NCBI GenBank assembly: GCA_000827265.1
Contig: KN834750.1
Location: forward strand, 1,651,297-1,715,296
DNA: 64,000 nucleotides
Direction of reading: 5' to 3'
Origin: Collybiopsis luxurians FD-317 M1
Taxonomy: Eukaryota; Basidiomycota; Agaricomycetes; Agaricales; Omphalotaceae
Numbering within the stretch: position 1 is the first letter of the stretch; the number at the start of each line of letters is the position of its first letter. Below are positions 1 through 12,016 of the stretch, one piece after another. Under the pieces are notes generated by a model that was not told the DNA's origin, did no database searches, and saw only the letters and a list, made by a program, of their open reading frames with translations. A program made the position numbers and the translations under genes.

Positions 1-682
1 AGCTCGCGAAGGGAGCTGCCGTAGCCGTATGTCGACTTGTTTAGGGAAAGAATTGAGAACAGGCAGAATAGAGTAGTCGGAGCAGAGCTTACTTTTCTAC
101 CGAGGTCGGTGAGTTCACCCAATAGACTGATCGAAGGGAAGCGAATTACGAATGATGCACGGTTAAACATTCCAGCTGCTCACCATTGACCATCTTTATG
201 TGTACCATCAGCCCGTTCAACTATCCTGCGCGCCTGCTGGAATTCGTCCAATATTCCATCAATCCCTGGACCATTTACGGAAGCCTGAAGTCTTCGGGCT
301 GTCTTACACATCATCCAGTGTTCCGGTAAATTACCAGGAGGACCCGCCAGTCGCACCCCAACTGGTGTTCTTTCTCCTAAAAGATATTGGAAGGAGTAAT
401 AATCGTTAGACAAGCAAAATAACTCAGGATGTAAGCTGACGGACCGTGTCTGACGTATATATGCACCTGCTCCAGCTCAAGCTCAGGGGGAGCTACCGCG
501 TATTTCTCAACATCCAGGGGACGATTAGCTTTGGAGATTTCTGACATTGACGCGTTCTGTTTTTCCAGAGGTTGTATTTCGTCGGATACCGAGGAAGAGG
601 ACTTGGCGGAGGATGAAAATCGGAAGAGAAATAATAAAGAGAGTAACCCGGCTGTCTGAAGGGCAAATCGCCTTGTTCTCAT
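1..682 (-). CDS. Histidine acid phosphatase, 5' part (runs off the left edge)
   Basis: Branch-2 histidine phosphatase, expected to remove phosphate from monoesters through a phospho-histidine. The exons read 682-445, 376-184, 126-93 and 35-1, joined by three GT-AG introns that keep frame. The product starts with a hydrophobic signal or signal-anchor stretch (about residues 8-26). The catalytic motif RHGERTPVG is rebuilt exactly across intron 1. Further on come GELTDLGR and a STYGYGSSLREL stretch typical of the family. The C-terminal half, with the HD proton-donor motif, lies outside the window. The ATG at 682 is the first in frame and directly precedes the signal stretch. The N-terminal anchor suggests a secretory-pathway or wall location. 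Family assignment is strong; subfamily (acid phosphatase versus lysophosphatidic acid phosphatase-like) cannot be decided from this part. Confidence 0.85.
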
Positions 683-992
683 AAGATTTCAACGAGATAC
701 GCAGCGTCGACGATGTCAAGCAAAGGAATAGCGGCAGCATCACCGATATCCGCCAAGGCGGGATTACTTAAGCCGTTTGCTCGGCGACGACGCGCCCGGA
801 AAACTGAGTATACGAACATGCAGGAGAGCAAAGAGACGGTGGGAAGGGAAATTGTTGAGGGATGGAATCGTCGTTCTGGTGTTTTTCGGCACCCAACAGG
901 ATTTTTCGCTCAGCCGCTGGGGCAGCCATATCTCAAGAGCACTATTGTAATCGCTCAAAAGGCTATAATCCCCCTCTTTCACCACTCTCGCC

Positions 993-1219
993 ATGTCCAA
1001 CTCAAGAAATACAGCTTTTGGTAATCCTCCTTCGTTTCAGCCGTTGCTTCTGATGAAGTCTCTCCCCAATACTCATTTCCAGAAGCTCCCGCTCTTCAAA
1101 ACGCAAGGAGGTCTGAGGTACCTGTAGCGCAACTTGTTAGCTCTGGATTCATTGTCTTTCGGACAACCGCCTTAGCTGGGCTTTTGGCAGCTCGTTCAAA
1201 CCTGTCAGTTCCGCATTAA
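993..1219 (+). CDS. Possible small two-exon membrane protein (54 residues)
   Basis: Exons 993-1020 and 1083-1219 are joined by a 62-base GT-AG intron (gtaatc...tttccag). They give a 54-residue product ending in TAA. The C-terminal half (about residues 27-48) is hydrophobic with one or two arginines, like a small mitochondrial or membrane-inserted protein. I do not recognise a family. An alternative donor near 1202 could extend it into a basic tail beyond 1261. The gene diverges from the acid phosphatase with about 310 bases between them. A minus-strand frame (994-764) overlaps the 5' end and cannot be fully excluded. Confidence rests only on splice fit and hydrophobicity. Confidence 0.35.
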
Positions 1220-2340
1220 AAAAAAAGCGACCGATCTTCGTAATTAGGTTTATGTTTTCAGACATAATCTACTTCAATTCACCGTGAGTTGTCTTCAAAA
1301 AAACCTGTTCCGCCGGAGCAAGAAACGGCAATCTGTAGGCAATGGTTTGTGCCTTAAAACTCCTTTCATTTTCAATATTTCATCGTGTTCTCCTCATGTT
1401 ACGTATCTCAGATCTTCAAACTAAGATTACCTTTGCAGCATAATTCACGTCAACATACTTGCTTTCATTCCTTCAAACTCCGCGAACTGTAATACCAGGA
1501 ACAGTGCCATGATGAACTTTGCGTGCAGCCTTTCTAACTCTTCATCAGGTCTTAGGTACTTCGTCGGAATGCAGAACAAGCCTTATCGTTTCCTCAACAC
1601 AATATGTGTATATCCTTCATGGCTGGTGTTCTTACTAATGCTCCTGATTCGAGTAATCAGGACCGATTATACCTGAACTGCGGTTAGTGACCGCTTAATA
1701 ATGACATCGATTACAGTCTCAGAACGTACTTTCAGGATAATGGGAAAACGATAAAGCTTCCTGTGCCTTTCATAATTGGATCCTGTCTGTCGCATCGAGC
1801 TGATCACTGACCACATTAGATATTTACGAACGGCGTTGTTCTGAGGTCAGCTGGGCAGTGAGGACCGTCGATGAATCAGAATTTTGTGGAAGAATTGTCA
1901 GGAGAGAAGTATAAGAGAGGTCATGGCCCAGCCAATTTCCGAGATAGATGTGAATCGGAGTCGAAGATACGGAAGAAGGCGCTTGACGTGATGAATTTGA
2001 CTCTTAGAACCGTTCTGTCTGTCATATCAGGTCAGGCTTCGAATAATGGAGATACTTATTTCGAGGTCGGCGGTGAGGATCGGAATTCTGTGGACGATAT
2101 AGTATAAGAGGGGCTAGGGCCGGACCTCCAGGCTTGCTCTGTCCTTTGCTCCGTAAACTCGACTGGAACGTTACTGAACAGTACGTGATTGCTCGTTTTG
2201 ACCGAATGTCGCTAGCTCGTCCCGCACCTTACTGATACTAACTTCTCTTTTCCTCTCTCAGCTGAATCTTGCACTTCTCAGTCAGCTCGATTGTCACGAT
2301 TACTCATTACAAATTTCAACTCGTTAATTTGCCATGGCTC
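1220..2340. other. Intergenic region without a convincing gene
   Basis: AT-rich with scattered stops. It holds one short plus-strand ATG frame (1871-2107, 78 codons, charged, unrecognised) that I do not call. A pyrimidine-rich stretch at about 2240-2262, ending in CTCTCAG, just upstream of the next gene may be its promoter or a 5' UTR intron acceptor. Confidence 0.5.
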
Positions 2341-4525
2341 ATGAGTAAGCTCTCAGTGGTTTTGGAAATGTACTTGGCCGACAGACGTTCTTTTAGCGCT
2401 ATCGATGAATTTGTACAAAATCCTAAAGAGTTTCTGACCCCGTCTACACCTGGCCCGCGTACCTTAACGGCTGTTAGTCCCTTCGACATGTTTAAGGATT
2501 TCAAAACAATCAACCCAAACGTGATCCACAGGGGTTACTTTGAATTCATGCTGGTCTACGAATCTGATAATACGAGGGCGAAGTCTCGCACTTTCGAGAT
2601 CAGGTACCATGGTGAAAGACATGGCCCGCACACAGTAGAGGCGTACAATCTCGGGTTCAACGGCCGTTCCCTGACGTCTCGTAAACCAGCATTCGTTGAT
2701 ATTCCAAAACGTCCGCAAGGGAATGACCCGACCCTTCTCTTCACCGGCACTCTCACCGGCTGCTCTGTCATTGTGACCAGCCTTAATGCTAACACCTACC
2801 GTGTCTTCCATGATCCTCGTGGGGAGAGCTCGATCTTTTATGATAATGTCGAAATGGGTGTCGATTTTAGCTACTACGATCGGAAGGAAGGAAGATATAC
2901 AACAGAGTCCGGATCCGACGTTTCAGCGGCCTGCGTATTCATGCAGTATCGCGATAATCAGTGGAATATGTTTGTTCAACTTCAAACTTTTACTTTTGTT
3001 GAAGACAAGAAAGACAAGACTAAAGTTCAGAGTTTCATTATTCCACGTCGCATAGAGGGTCTTGGCAGGGAGTACTCTAACCTCAGCATTTTCAAACCTG
3101 GGTCATACGACGCTGGGCATGCCAAAGGAGACTTCCAGCACCTGCGAGAAACAACCCAACAGAAGCTGAAAGGCTACATCTCTCAAGCCTTTCCGACTTT
3201 CCGCATCCCTGATGTACCAGATGGTACTTTCCAACCGTTCGAGGCTAACCGTGTTGATCTCCAGAATCCTGCGGTCAAGCATTTCCAGACCATACGAGAT
3301 GCACTTAGGCAACACATCGCGGCTGTCCCCCCGCCTGCTAAATTTAAACCATTGGATGTCCCCCAGCTTCATAATATGTCTTTTCAGAAATTCATGAGCC
3401 TCGCCATCAGCGACACCGAGAGCTTAGATGTCACGTACCTCTGGCTCAAGCAGAAGGAGAAAAGGGGGTTTAGGGAAGTGGTTATTACAGACGATCGCTT
3501 GGAGGCACCACTCGGTAGCACTGCTGGCGAACGCTTCACAGGCCGACAACTAGACGAACTTCTCACCGCCAACAAAGACTTCAGCGATGGGTACGATAAA
3601 TATCACACTGTCCATATACCCAACTTTTCTAGCAGCATGTCATCTTTGGAGATGATAATGCTGTTTGATAAGTCGTCAAGCTTTACCCAGGCCCAAATGG
3701 GTGCTTTGGTGCATCACATCAAGGATAAGAGCGAGAGAGAGTTCAAGACATCGGTATGGCACCGTACAGACGAGATTGTTCGGATGTTCCAGAAGGCCGG
3801 AGGAATAACCAAGCCCATGCCCCAGGATCTTATCCTTAATGCCGTGCCTGATGAGTACGTGGGTCGGTGTTACCCCCTGGTCCGTGCAATGTCAGTGGCT
3901 TTGGCACAGTCCGATCTCAGTGCCGTTGACCAGCTCGGCATTAAGCTTGTTGCTCTCTCACCCTCATCGAAGACAGACTTGATGAACGCAGAGCTGTTCA
4001 GGCGATGTTTGAAGGACTTGCATGCCAGCTTCCCAGCAGCTGCAGCCTCTACACCCATTGGGTCCACCAATCTTCGAAATGCAGTTAATAAACTCTCTGC
4101 AGATTCAGGCAAGAGCACAGTCTTTGCCTTGAACACTAACAAACATGCAATGCTCCTTGGAGCAACAAACAGAGGTGGCAAAACTTCTTACCACTTCTAC
4201 GACCCGAACTTCGCCATAGCTACATTTGCTTCAAAGGAGCAGCTGCTTACTGCTGTCACAAAATTCTTCACAGGTAAGAGAAAATCTATTACAAGCTTGA
4301 TACCTTGTTCTAATGCATTGGTAATCAGACACAGACTTCAAATTCGCCGATGTATATGGTGCTGATGGTAGTGCCTCGGAACCTGTCTTCGATCTGGTCA
4401 AACTTGACACTGATAAGATGGCACAAATTAGCTTTGACTTCAAGCTGACTGTTGCAGACTTCTCTGATTCCAAGACCCTTTTGGAGACTGCCAGCGTCAG
4501 GGCAATATTCGAGCAGTATACCTAG
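2341..4525 (+). CDS. Toxin-like protein with a C-terminal YopT/C58-type cysteine protease-like module
   Basis: Two exons, 2341-4273 and 4329-4525 (55-base intron; acceptor 4328, or 4334 also in frame), encode about 709 residues. The ATG at 2341 is the first in the frame; the open frame extends upstream only through non-ATG codons. The C-terminal third has Cys510 in a GRCYPL context, His602 in KHAMLLG and Asp621 in FYDPNF. The order C...H...D-P-N is that of YopT/AvrPphB-type (peptidase clan CA, C58) enzymes and of related modules in large bacterial insecticidal toxins. The N-terminal two thirds match nothing I know. There is no signal peptide, no obvious membrane segment and one intron in a neighbourhood of 7-16 exon genes. 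This suggests a bacterial origin followed by intron gain (inference). Protease activity is unproven, and a general papain-like fold is the alternative. Confidence 0.55.
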
Positions 4526-5172
4526 ATTATGACCCATGTGTCGAGTCTTCTATATTCAGCTTCAAGCTGACCGATAATCAGTACTTCGAACTGTACTATT
4601 AGGTAGCCGATGACTAACAAGCCTTCTACCAGCGCTCTTTTTCGTTCTCCCCTACTGTCCAGTTTTGATATTATGGGCCCCGTGTTTTCCTGTAGGGAGC
4701 AACTACTTCGCTTCAGTTCGCGCTTGGGACATCTCCACCTTACCACGAAATATTCAAGTTCCTCTCTTGATGTCCACCGAACAAATTGCATGCCCAACTT
4801 GCACACATCCTCATCAAGTAGATTCCTCCGCCTGCCATTGTCTCCATCGCCTCGTGCAGTCCAACACTTCAGTCTTTTTGAACATATTATGTTTCACTAG
4901 AGTGAACGAGGAGATTCGGAATGTACTTGTCCCTAGATCTCTCGACAGCGCACCAGGAGGGCCACGTCGAATCAAGGTTACGCCTTGTGTTTTGAAGCAT
5001 GTACATACTGTAGTATTTCTTGGACCAAACTTCTTGTAGTTGGTTTCTGAAAAACGGTTCTAGGTCCAACGAATATATGAAGTACATGTACAGAAGGCGT
5101 AATAAGATTATAGAGAATCTACACACAGCACAGAAGAGATCGTCGAAATTACAAAGTCCATCAACACCCTTC
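4526..5172. other. Convergent 3' region between the toxin-like gene and SMC2
   Basis: About 650 bases hold the 3' ends of two convergent genes. Open frames here are short and unrecognised on both strands. I see no RNA gene or repeat. Confidence 0.5.
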
Positions 5173-8100
5173 TCATCTCCTTGCTCTTCTTCTATTCGAC
5201 CGCTCTCCTTCCTCCTCTTGCTGATTGTTATTATTACCGTTATTATACAATGCCGAGGTAGACCGGTTCGTTGTTCTTTCAACCATGCTGGTCCCATCCT
5301 CAAACTTAGTTCTGAACAGTACATTCGCATTTGAGAATAGGCCATCCTTGAGCGATACGACGATGAATTGTGCCCCCTTAAATCTCGTTCGGAACAGATG
5401 GCCGATGTGCTGGGTGTGGGACAAGTCGAGTGCGGCGTCAATTTCATCCAAAATATACAATGGAGCCGGTTTGAATTGGAGGAGAGCCATGATTAGCGAC
5501 AGAGCAATGAGGGAGCTGAGTAAAGCAATGTTGAGTAAGTATCGAGAGCTCACAACCGGCAAATGGATACTTACCGCTGTCCACCACTGAGTTCTGTCAA
5601 ACTCTGTTTCCATACTGATCCGAGCCTGACCTTCACCTCCAAACCATCCATGAGGTCTCCGCCCTCTGGCGGTTCTAGTTTGGCAAAATTGCCAGGAAGG
5701 AGTTCACCAAAGATATCACCAAAGTCGCTGCACGCGGGGGGAATGATTCAGATCCTTCCGACACGACAAGATAACAAAGCACTTACACTGTAACCTTATC
5801 CCAAGTCTTCTGCAATGCATCGCGTTTATACCGATCCAACTCTTCAATAGTCGCTTCAATCTTTTGCTTGTCCTTCATCACGGTGTTCAGGTTTTTCTTG
5901 AGTTCTGTCTCCCGTTTCTCGACACTACAAGCAGACGCGGAGAACATCAGAGACTGATAAAGACCGGAAGATGAAGGCAGCAAGGCAGACAGGAAGCGCA
6001 AAACAAGAAGGTTGAAACACCAAAGGTACGTACTCATCAATCATGTTGATAACTTTAGGATTGATCTTCTTCTTCTTTGCCTTCTGCGACTTTTCCAGCT
6101 CGTCAGAACGCTGTTTCATTTCCCCACGGTTCATGGACTGGAAATAGTAGATAGTGTTGGGCTTTCCAAACATGCTACAAGGATGCAAAGCGGTTGATAT
6201 GAGCAAGCTTAACGAGAAAGAATGCGTGGAATCACTTACCCTTTCTCCTCCTCAATCCACTGATGCATATCCTCCAGGTCCCTCGCCTTCTGCTGACAGG
6301 CCTTGGCCCGTTGATTCAGCTCCACCACAGCCTGCTCGTATTCCTCCGCTTTCTCAGTGAACTCGGAGATTAGTTTTTTCTTGTCCTTGATTGACTTATC
6401 CAGAGTTTTGAGTTCCTTATCGAACCTGGACAGAGTGGCGCGTTCCTCGTTAAGCTTGGCGGTCACGCGATTGAAGTCCTCCTATTATACGATGTTAGCA
6501 GACCGAAAGACGTGCTTGATATAGATCACAAAGGCGTACAATACGACTGTTCAGTTGAGCTTGAAGCTTCTGCAGGTCCTTCTGCAGCTTGGAGACATTG
6601 AGTTTGATATCCTCCGCTGTTTGTTTTGCCGATTCGATCTCGGCCTCGCATTGTTCTAATAAATGGGATAAACTTCATAGGCGCCCAGAGATGAATGGCG
6701 AAGACATACCGAGTTCCAGGGTCGCAGATTGATGTTCTTTTTGCTTCGTCTTGACGACCACAGCCTGTTTCTGAACGGCAGATTTCTGCTTGGAAATGTT
6801 CGCCTAAGTAGAAAGATAAAGGTCAGTTAGTCGAAGAATACTGGAATAGCACGGAGCCAACCTTCAGTTCATCGATCTTTCCATCCTTGTTATTCTTAAA
6901 CTCTTCCATGTCTTTCTGGAGTTTCTTCGACTCTGCCTCACTGTCTTTTTGCTTCTGTTTGGCCTCTTGAATGGCATTAGTGAGGTCATCATTAGTCTTC
7001 TTCAGAGCGTCGATTTGAGCACGGAGCTGAGGGGGTGGGAGATGAGCAATTAGAAACCCTTAGCCTTGATTTCCAAGCGGGATAGAAGCCATACCCTTTC
7101 AGCATTACTCTCCCCATTCTGTTCTTCGGCCAACTTGAGCTCATGCTCCTTAATCTGCACCTCCTTCTCAATGGCCTTCCACGATTCCCTCTTCCTCTTC
7201 GTCGCATCGCCATTAAAGCTCTTCTCCCACTCATCCAACTCGGCCTGCGCCTGAGCCAACTTCTCCTCGAGCTCGAACAATTCCTGGACCTTGATCAAGA
7301 TGCCACTAGACGAGGGTGCCGAACCGCCGGAGAGAGTGCCAGTGGGATCGTAGACATCGCCTTCGAGCGTAACGGAACGTTGGAGGATGTTCTTGTCGAA
7401 GGTGACGCGTTTGGCGGACTCAACGTCATCGCAGACAAATGTGCCACCGAAAACATGTGCGATGGCATTCTCATTCCGAGAATCGTACTTGAGGAGATCA
7501 AGAGCGGGGCGCGCTTTTCCATGAGAGATTTGCGCGGCAGCGGCTACTTTCTGTTTGGCCGTCAGCTAATTCATTCAGTAAAGAGAACGATCATGTTACA
7601 TACGTTCGGATGAATCGAATAACCCTTGATCTTCGTCAGAGGTAAACAAGTGATCCTTTTCTTCACTACATCCTTAGACAGCAGAATCTTGCCGACATTT
7701 TCATCTTGAACGACCACGTGGTATAATCGATTTCCAGCAGTGATTTCCAAGGCGGTAGCCTTGTTGTAATCTCCGGGCTGAATCCCAATGAGTCGGCCAA
7801 CCCGACCTTTGACTTTGCTTCTGTCGAATCCGAAAGGAGGATTGTACTCAAAGTCGAGTCCCCCGATGCTCTGTCGGGCTCGATCACGTTGCTAGAACAT
7901 GTTCAAGTAGATGCAGGAGATAAAGATAAGAGGAGACGAACCTCTGTTAAATTTCGCACTCGAGATTTCAGCTGAGCACCCCGAGCTTCGCCATCTTGCT
8001 CTTGCTGTGCCGTCCATCCACAGTTCGCCAACCGTTTCCGAGCATCCTCCAGCGCCCTCCTCGTGCCCTCTACCCTTTTTTTCCCGTCTCCGGCATCCTT

Positions 8101-9707
8101 CTCAACTTTCTTGAACTGTGCCTCGAGGCCTTGCAGCTCTTTCTTGTGCATATCCAACTTTAGTTTCGCCTGTTCCTGATCCGCGATCGCCTGGGAAATG
8201 CGTTGTTGCGCTTCAGCAATCTGTCCCATGTAACCACCAGCATTTTTGGAAGATGACGAGGAAAGACCGGTAAGGAGGGTCTGGAGAAGTTCTTCGTCCG
8301 ACTTTAATTTGTCTTGCGCAATAGTGTGCTGGAATTTAACGGTGTTGTAGGAAGTCTCGAGACGGCTGGCTTCGACTTGCTTTTGTTTCAGATTCTCTTG
8401 AGCCTACAAAGAATCAGACGGATCGAGATTGAATACGACTATACAAAAGAGGATGCTTACCGCCTGAACCGCCTCTTCCGAGTCCTGAATTTTACCTTCC
8501 TCGTCCTTGATCGATCCTCGGGCGATTTCCTCCTGCGTAGAGAGCTTGACCCGCTCCTTATCGATTGCAGCCTGTTCTTCTTCGAGCTGGCTCAGCTTTC
8601 CACCCTTCTTCATCTCTGCATCGCGTTGTTTCTGTACCTTTTCCATATCCCTCTCCGCTGCATCCATTTCCTTTTTCTGTGTTTCCACTTCCCTCTTCGC
8701 GCTCTTGACCTTTTCTTTGGCCTCCTCAATCCCCCTTGCTGCCTCTTCCACACTATCCTCGGCAATTACAAAGTCCCAAGCTGTCAACACACGCTGAAGC
8801 TGCTCCAATTCTTTTTCGGATTTCTGATATTCGAGGAAAGAGCGTCTTTCCTCGCGTAGTTTGTTCAGCTTAGGCACGATTTCTTCGTTTAGAGTAGAGG
8901 TGATCTCCTGTACGCGCTTGTCCTTTTTCGACATGGTTTTACGAGACTTGTCTTTACGATCCTCGAACATTCGAGTGCCTGCAGCTTCTTCGACCATGCC
9001 GAGAATTTCTTGAGGACGCATGTTGAGTACCTGAAAAAAAAAGTCGAATTGAGTATGATAGAGAAGAACGCGAGCAAGAGAATAAATTACTTTGGTGATT
9101 CGGCCTTGCATAATGACGAAATTAGGGTTGTTGATGTTCAGCTGAACGGATTGGAAAAGACTTTGGACGTCCTGTTGGGTATGCTTATGACCATTGATAA
9201 GATATTTGGAGATATTGGGTAGTCCGAACTGCCAGGGAGCGTTAATTTTCGCGCTGAGAAACAAAGAACGAGATAACGCACCTGTCTTGTTACGGTTATC
9301 TGTTTCCAGTTTTCGTACGCAATTGGACTTTTATCTTTGTCCGAGTTGTCGAAGACTATGGTCACACTAGCCTTGGTAACACCCGCTTGTCCGCGCTTGT
9401 AAATCAAATCTGCTTGGTTTTGTGCACGCATCTGAAGAGCCAACCCATTAGTAGGGGTGGAAAGTTTCATGAAAGCCAGCTCGTACCGTAGACATGTTCG
9501 TCAATCCAAGGACGAAAGAAATAGCATCGAGAATATTCGACTTTCCCGTTCCATTGAGACCGGTAATGGCGTTGAAAGAGGGGTCCCAGCCTGTGATCTG
9601 TGTTCTAACGGGATAAGACTTGAACCCTGGTATGAGTCAGTACAAAGAAACAGAGATATACGAGGTTCATGCTCATCACCTTCGATAACGAGTTCCTCGA
9701 TCCTCAT
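5173..9707 (-). CDS. SMC2: SMC2, condensin ATPase subunit
   Basis: Condensin core subunit that pairs with SMC4 and compacts mitotic chromosomes. Sixteen exons assemble without a frame break to 1212 residues, normal for the family: 9707-9680, 9626-9487, 9431-9282, 9228-9091, 9030-8461, 8403-7942, 7891-7604, 7565-7095, 7026-6862, 6803-6710, 6655-6540, 6481-6240, 6174-6034, 5924-5787, 5727-5575, 5515-5173. The N-terminus [14 protein letters not shown] is diagnostic. Walker A (GLNGTGKSN) is at residues 32-40. Two long coiled coils flank the hinge (exons 7-8, including [13 protein letters not shown]). The C-terminal head has LSGGQR, split by the last intron, then Walker [11 protein letters not shown]. 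The last 30 or so residues are an Asn/Glu/Arg-rich low-complexity tail. It shares a 246-base divergent promoter with the oxidoreductase at 9954. Confidence 0.97.
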
Positions 9708-9953
9708 CGTTTGTGGCGGTTGCGAGCAAAAAGTCGTTGATTCTGTAAACGTGACAATCACGCGAGCCGTGTTGACATCATGTGACTTCAATGAGTCACA
9801 GTCTGGCCCAAATTTCAAAGTTACGCAGAAAACGGAAGCCGGATTCAGAGGTACCTGCAAAAGCTGTGAAACTCCTTAAGATTATCTTGAAACTGCCTAA
9901 AGATTGACCAGTACGGTTGCCATCTCAAAGACTTGCTCGGCGCTTCTTGCATC

Positions 9954-11772
9954 ATGTCAAGCGCCCAAGTGCCACCTTCTCAGTTTGCGACCACGATGAC
10001 CTCCAGATTGTCAGTCCCAACTCATCGTCTTCAAGCGTCGAACCACTCATTCAATATACTTTCTGCTACTGCGGAGCGATTCAAGGATCATTATCTCCCA
10101 GTCCCGAATCCCACAAAGTCATTCTGGATCGATTCACCCAATGCCAATCCATTAGCGAAAGAAGGCAGTACAGGGCCTTTACCTCAAGATGCAGATGTAT
10201 GTATTATTGGCTCGGGTATAACAGGTGTTTCCGTAGCCTATCACTTAGCCATGCAAACAAGGGACAAACCTTTGAAGATAGTCATCCTTGAGGCGAGAGA
10301 CTTTTGTCAGCAATTCATCGTTGACTAGGAAGTTTTTTAATTCAATTGATAGCTAGGCTCAGGAGCTACTGGTAAGAGTGCTACCTTGGTGCCATTGTTT
10401 TGCTCAATCGATACTTACAGGACGGAATGGAGGCCACCTTACCCCAGCTGTTTTCATCGACTTTTGTTATTTCGAAACACAATACGGACAGCAAGAAGCT
10501 TTAAAAGAATTCAAGCTGGAACACCATACGACAAGGGGCATTTTAGAGTTCCTCTCCGCCCACAATCTGGAGAATCTCGTCGATTTAGTTCCCGGAAGAC
10601 ATATTACGTTGTTCGTTACTGATGAAGAGTTTGCGCGCGCCAAGGAGGACTATGAAGCTGCCAAGGCAGCTGGAGTAGACCTTTCAAACGTGGAATGGCT
10701 CACTACGGAAGAGATGCAATCGGTTCGTTTACCGTTTCAGTCCCTTAAGATTTTTCCCCTTAAAGTTTGATAGGCCCACGGTGTATCCTATCCCGGTGTT
10801 AGATTCGGAGGTTACAATCTCTGGCCATTGAAGCTTGTCACGCACCTGTATCTCCACGCCAAATCTCAAACGAAAAACGTTTCCCTTTCTCTCAATACTT
10901 CTGCCCCAGTCACCTCCGTTTCTCCAGCGGAACCCATCTCTTCTCACCGCTGGAAGTTGTCCACCCCGCGCGGCCCTATATCATGCTCGTATGTTATCCA
11001 TGCAAATAACGCCTACGCACCGCATCTGTTACCACATCTTCGTGGACCATCGGGCATTGTTCCGACTCGGGGACAGGTCGTCGCCGTTCGCGCAGGTGTC
11101 CCTCTACATCAGCTTGGTGATGGCATACCATCATGGGATGCCAACGACGGTTTTGAATATTGGTTCCCACGGCCTGTAGCCTTCCCCTCTGAACGTCCTC
11201 TCGTAATTCTTGGTGGAGGCAGAGAAGTAGAAGCGCGATTTGAATTCGGTGAGACGGATGATTCAAAGTGTAACGAAGCTGTAGGTAAGGTTCTTCAAGG
11301 CTTCCTTCCGCGCTTGTTTCCCGGAAAATTCGAGGAAGATCGGGGGCCAGAGATGGAATGGGTTAGTTGTCTACCTTGCCTCTTGACTTATCCGGTGCTA
11401 ATGAATATCGATAGACAGGAATTATGGGCTTTACCCAATCCAAGGATCCTCTCGTAAGTCACATCTAGTACATAGCCGTCTTTGAAGGTTCTTATCTTTT
11501 TTAAGGTAGGTCCCGTAAACGGATATGACGTTTCATATGGCGCAAGCCCAGATGATGAGGGTCAGTATATCGCAGCGGGATACTCCGGCCATGGCATGCC
11601 TCGAGCGTATGCATGGTAAGCATTCCTCAAACAAAAGGGATACCGACTCATTTTTGTTCCTAGCGCCGAAGTAATTGCCACGATGGTCTCTGCGAACCTG
11701 TGCGGTGAAAAATGGAATGTACCAAATTGGTTACCACGACACTATCTGACGTCCAGAATTCACCGTCCGTAG
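9954..11772 (+). CDS. FAD-dependent oxidoreductase, DAO/DadA-like family
   Basis: Seven exons (9954-10305, 10357-10371, 10421-10722, 10774-11361, 11415-11453, 11506-11615, 11664-11772) give 504 residues. The dinucleotide-binding motif GSGITG is at residues 86-91, followed by ARDFCSGATGRNGGHLTP. That stretch is built across a 15-base microexon and forms the FAD-binding CSGATGRNGG signature of the DAO family. Near the C-terminus GYSGHGMPRAYAC is the second FAD-contact region. The likely reaction is oxidation of an amine or amino acid with FAD as cofactor; the substrate cannot be read from sequence. No clear targeting peptide is visible; the N-terminal 45 residues are Ser/Thr/basic and could be a weak mitochondrial presequence. 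The chosen ATG is the first in frame. Confidence 0.9.
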
Positions 11773-12016
11773 GAATGATCGCCGGAGGAGTAGTGTACAA
11801 TTTTATGTAGTACATGAGACTGGCACGCTGGGTAATCTGGTCGTATTATAGTGCCAGTGCCAGCTGAGAGAGATCCGTGATATAATTAACTTGCGGCACG
11901 TAAAAAGGGCCTGAGGGCCAGATTTGATGCGCGACGCGCTATAATTTCTACGACCACGTGACGGCGCCACCATAAAAATTAAATTTCTGTTGATTCCAAC
12001 TTGGCGAGCAACCACG

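Noticed and set aside
764..994. Minus-strand frame of about 76 codons next to the acid phosphatase
   Set aside because: No family, no extension by credible exons, and it overlaps the better-spliced plus-strand candidate at 993-1219.
2269..2340. Upstream extension of the toxin-like frame to 2269
   Set aside because: The extension begins at a TTG, not an ATG, and has no features; the first in-frame ATG is at 2341.
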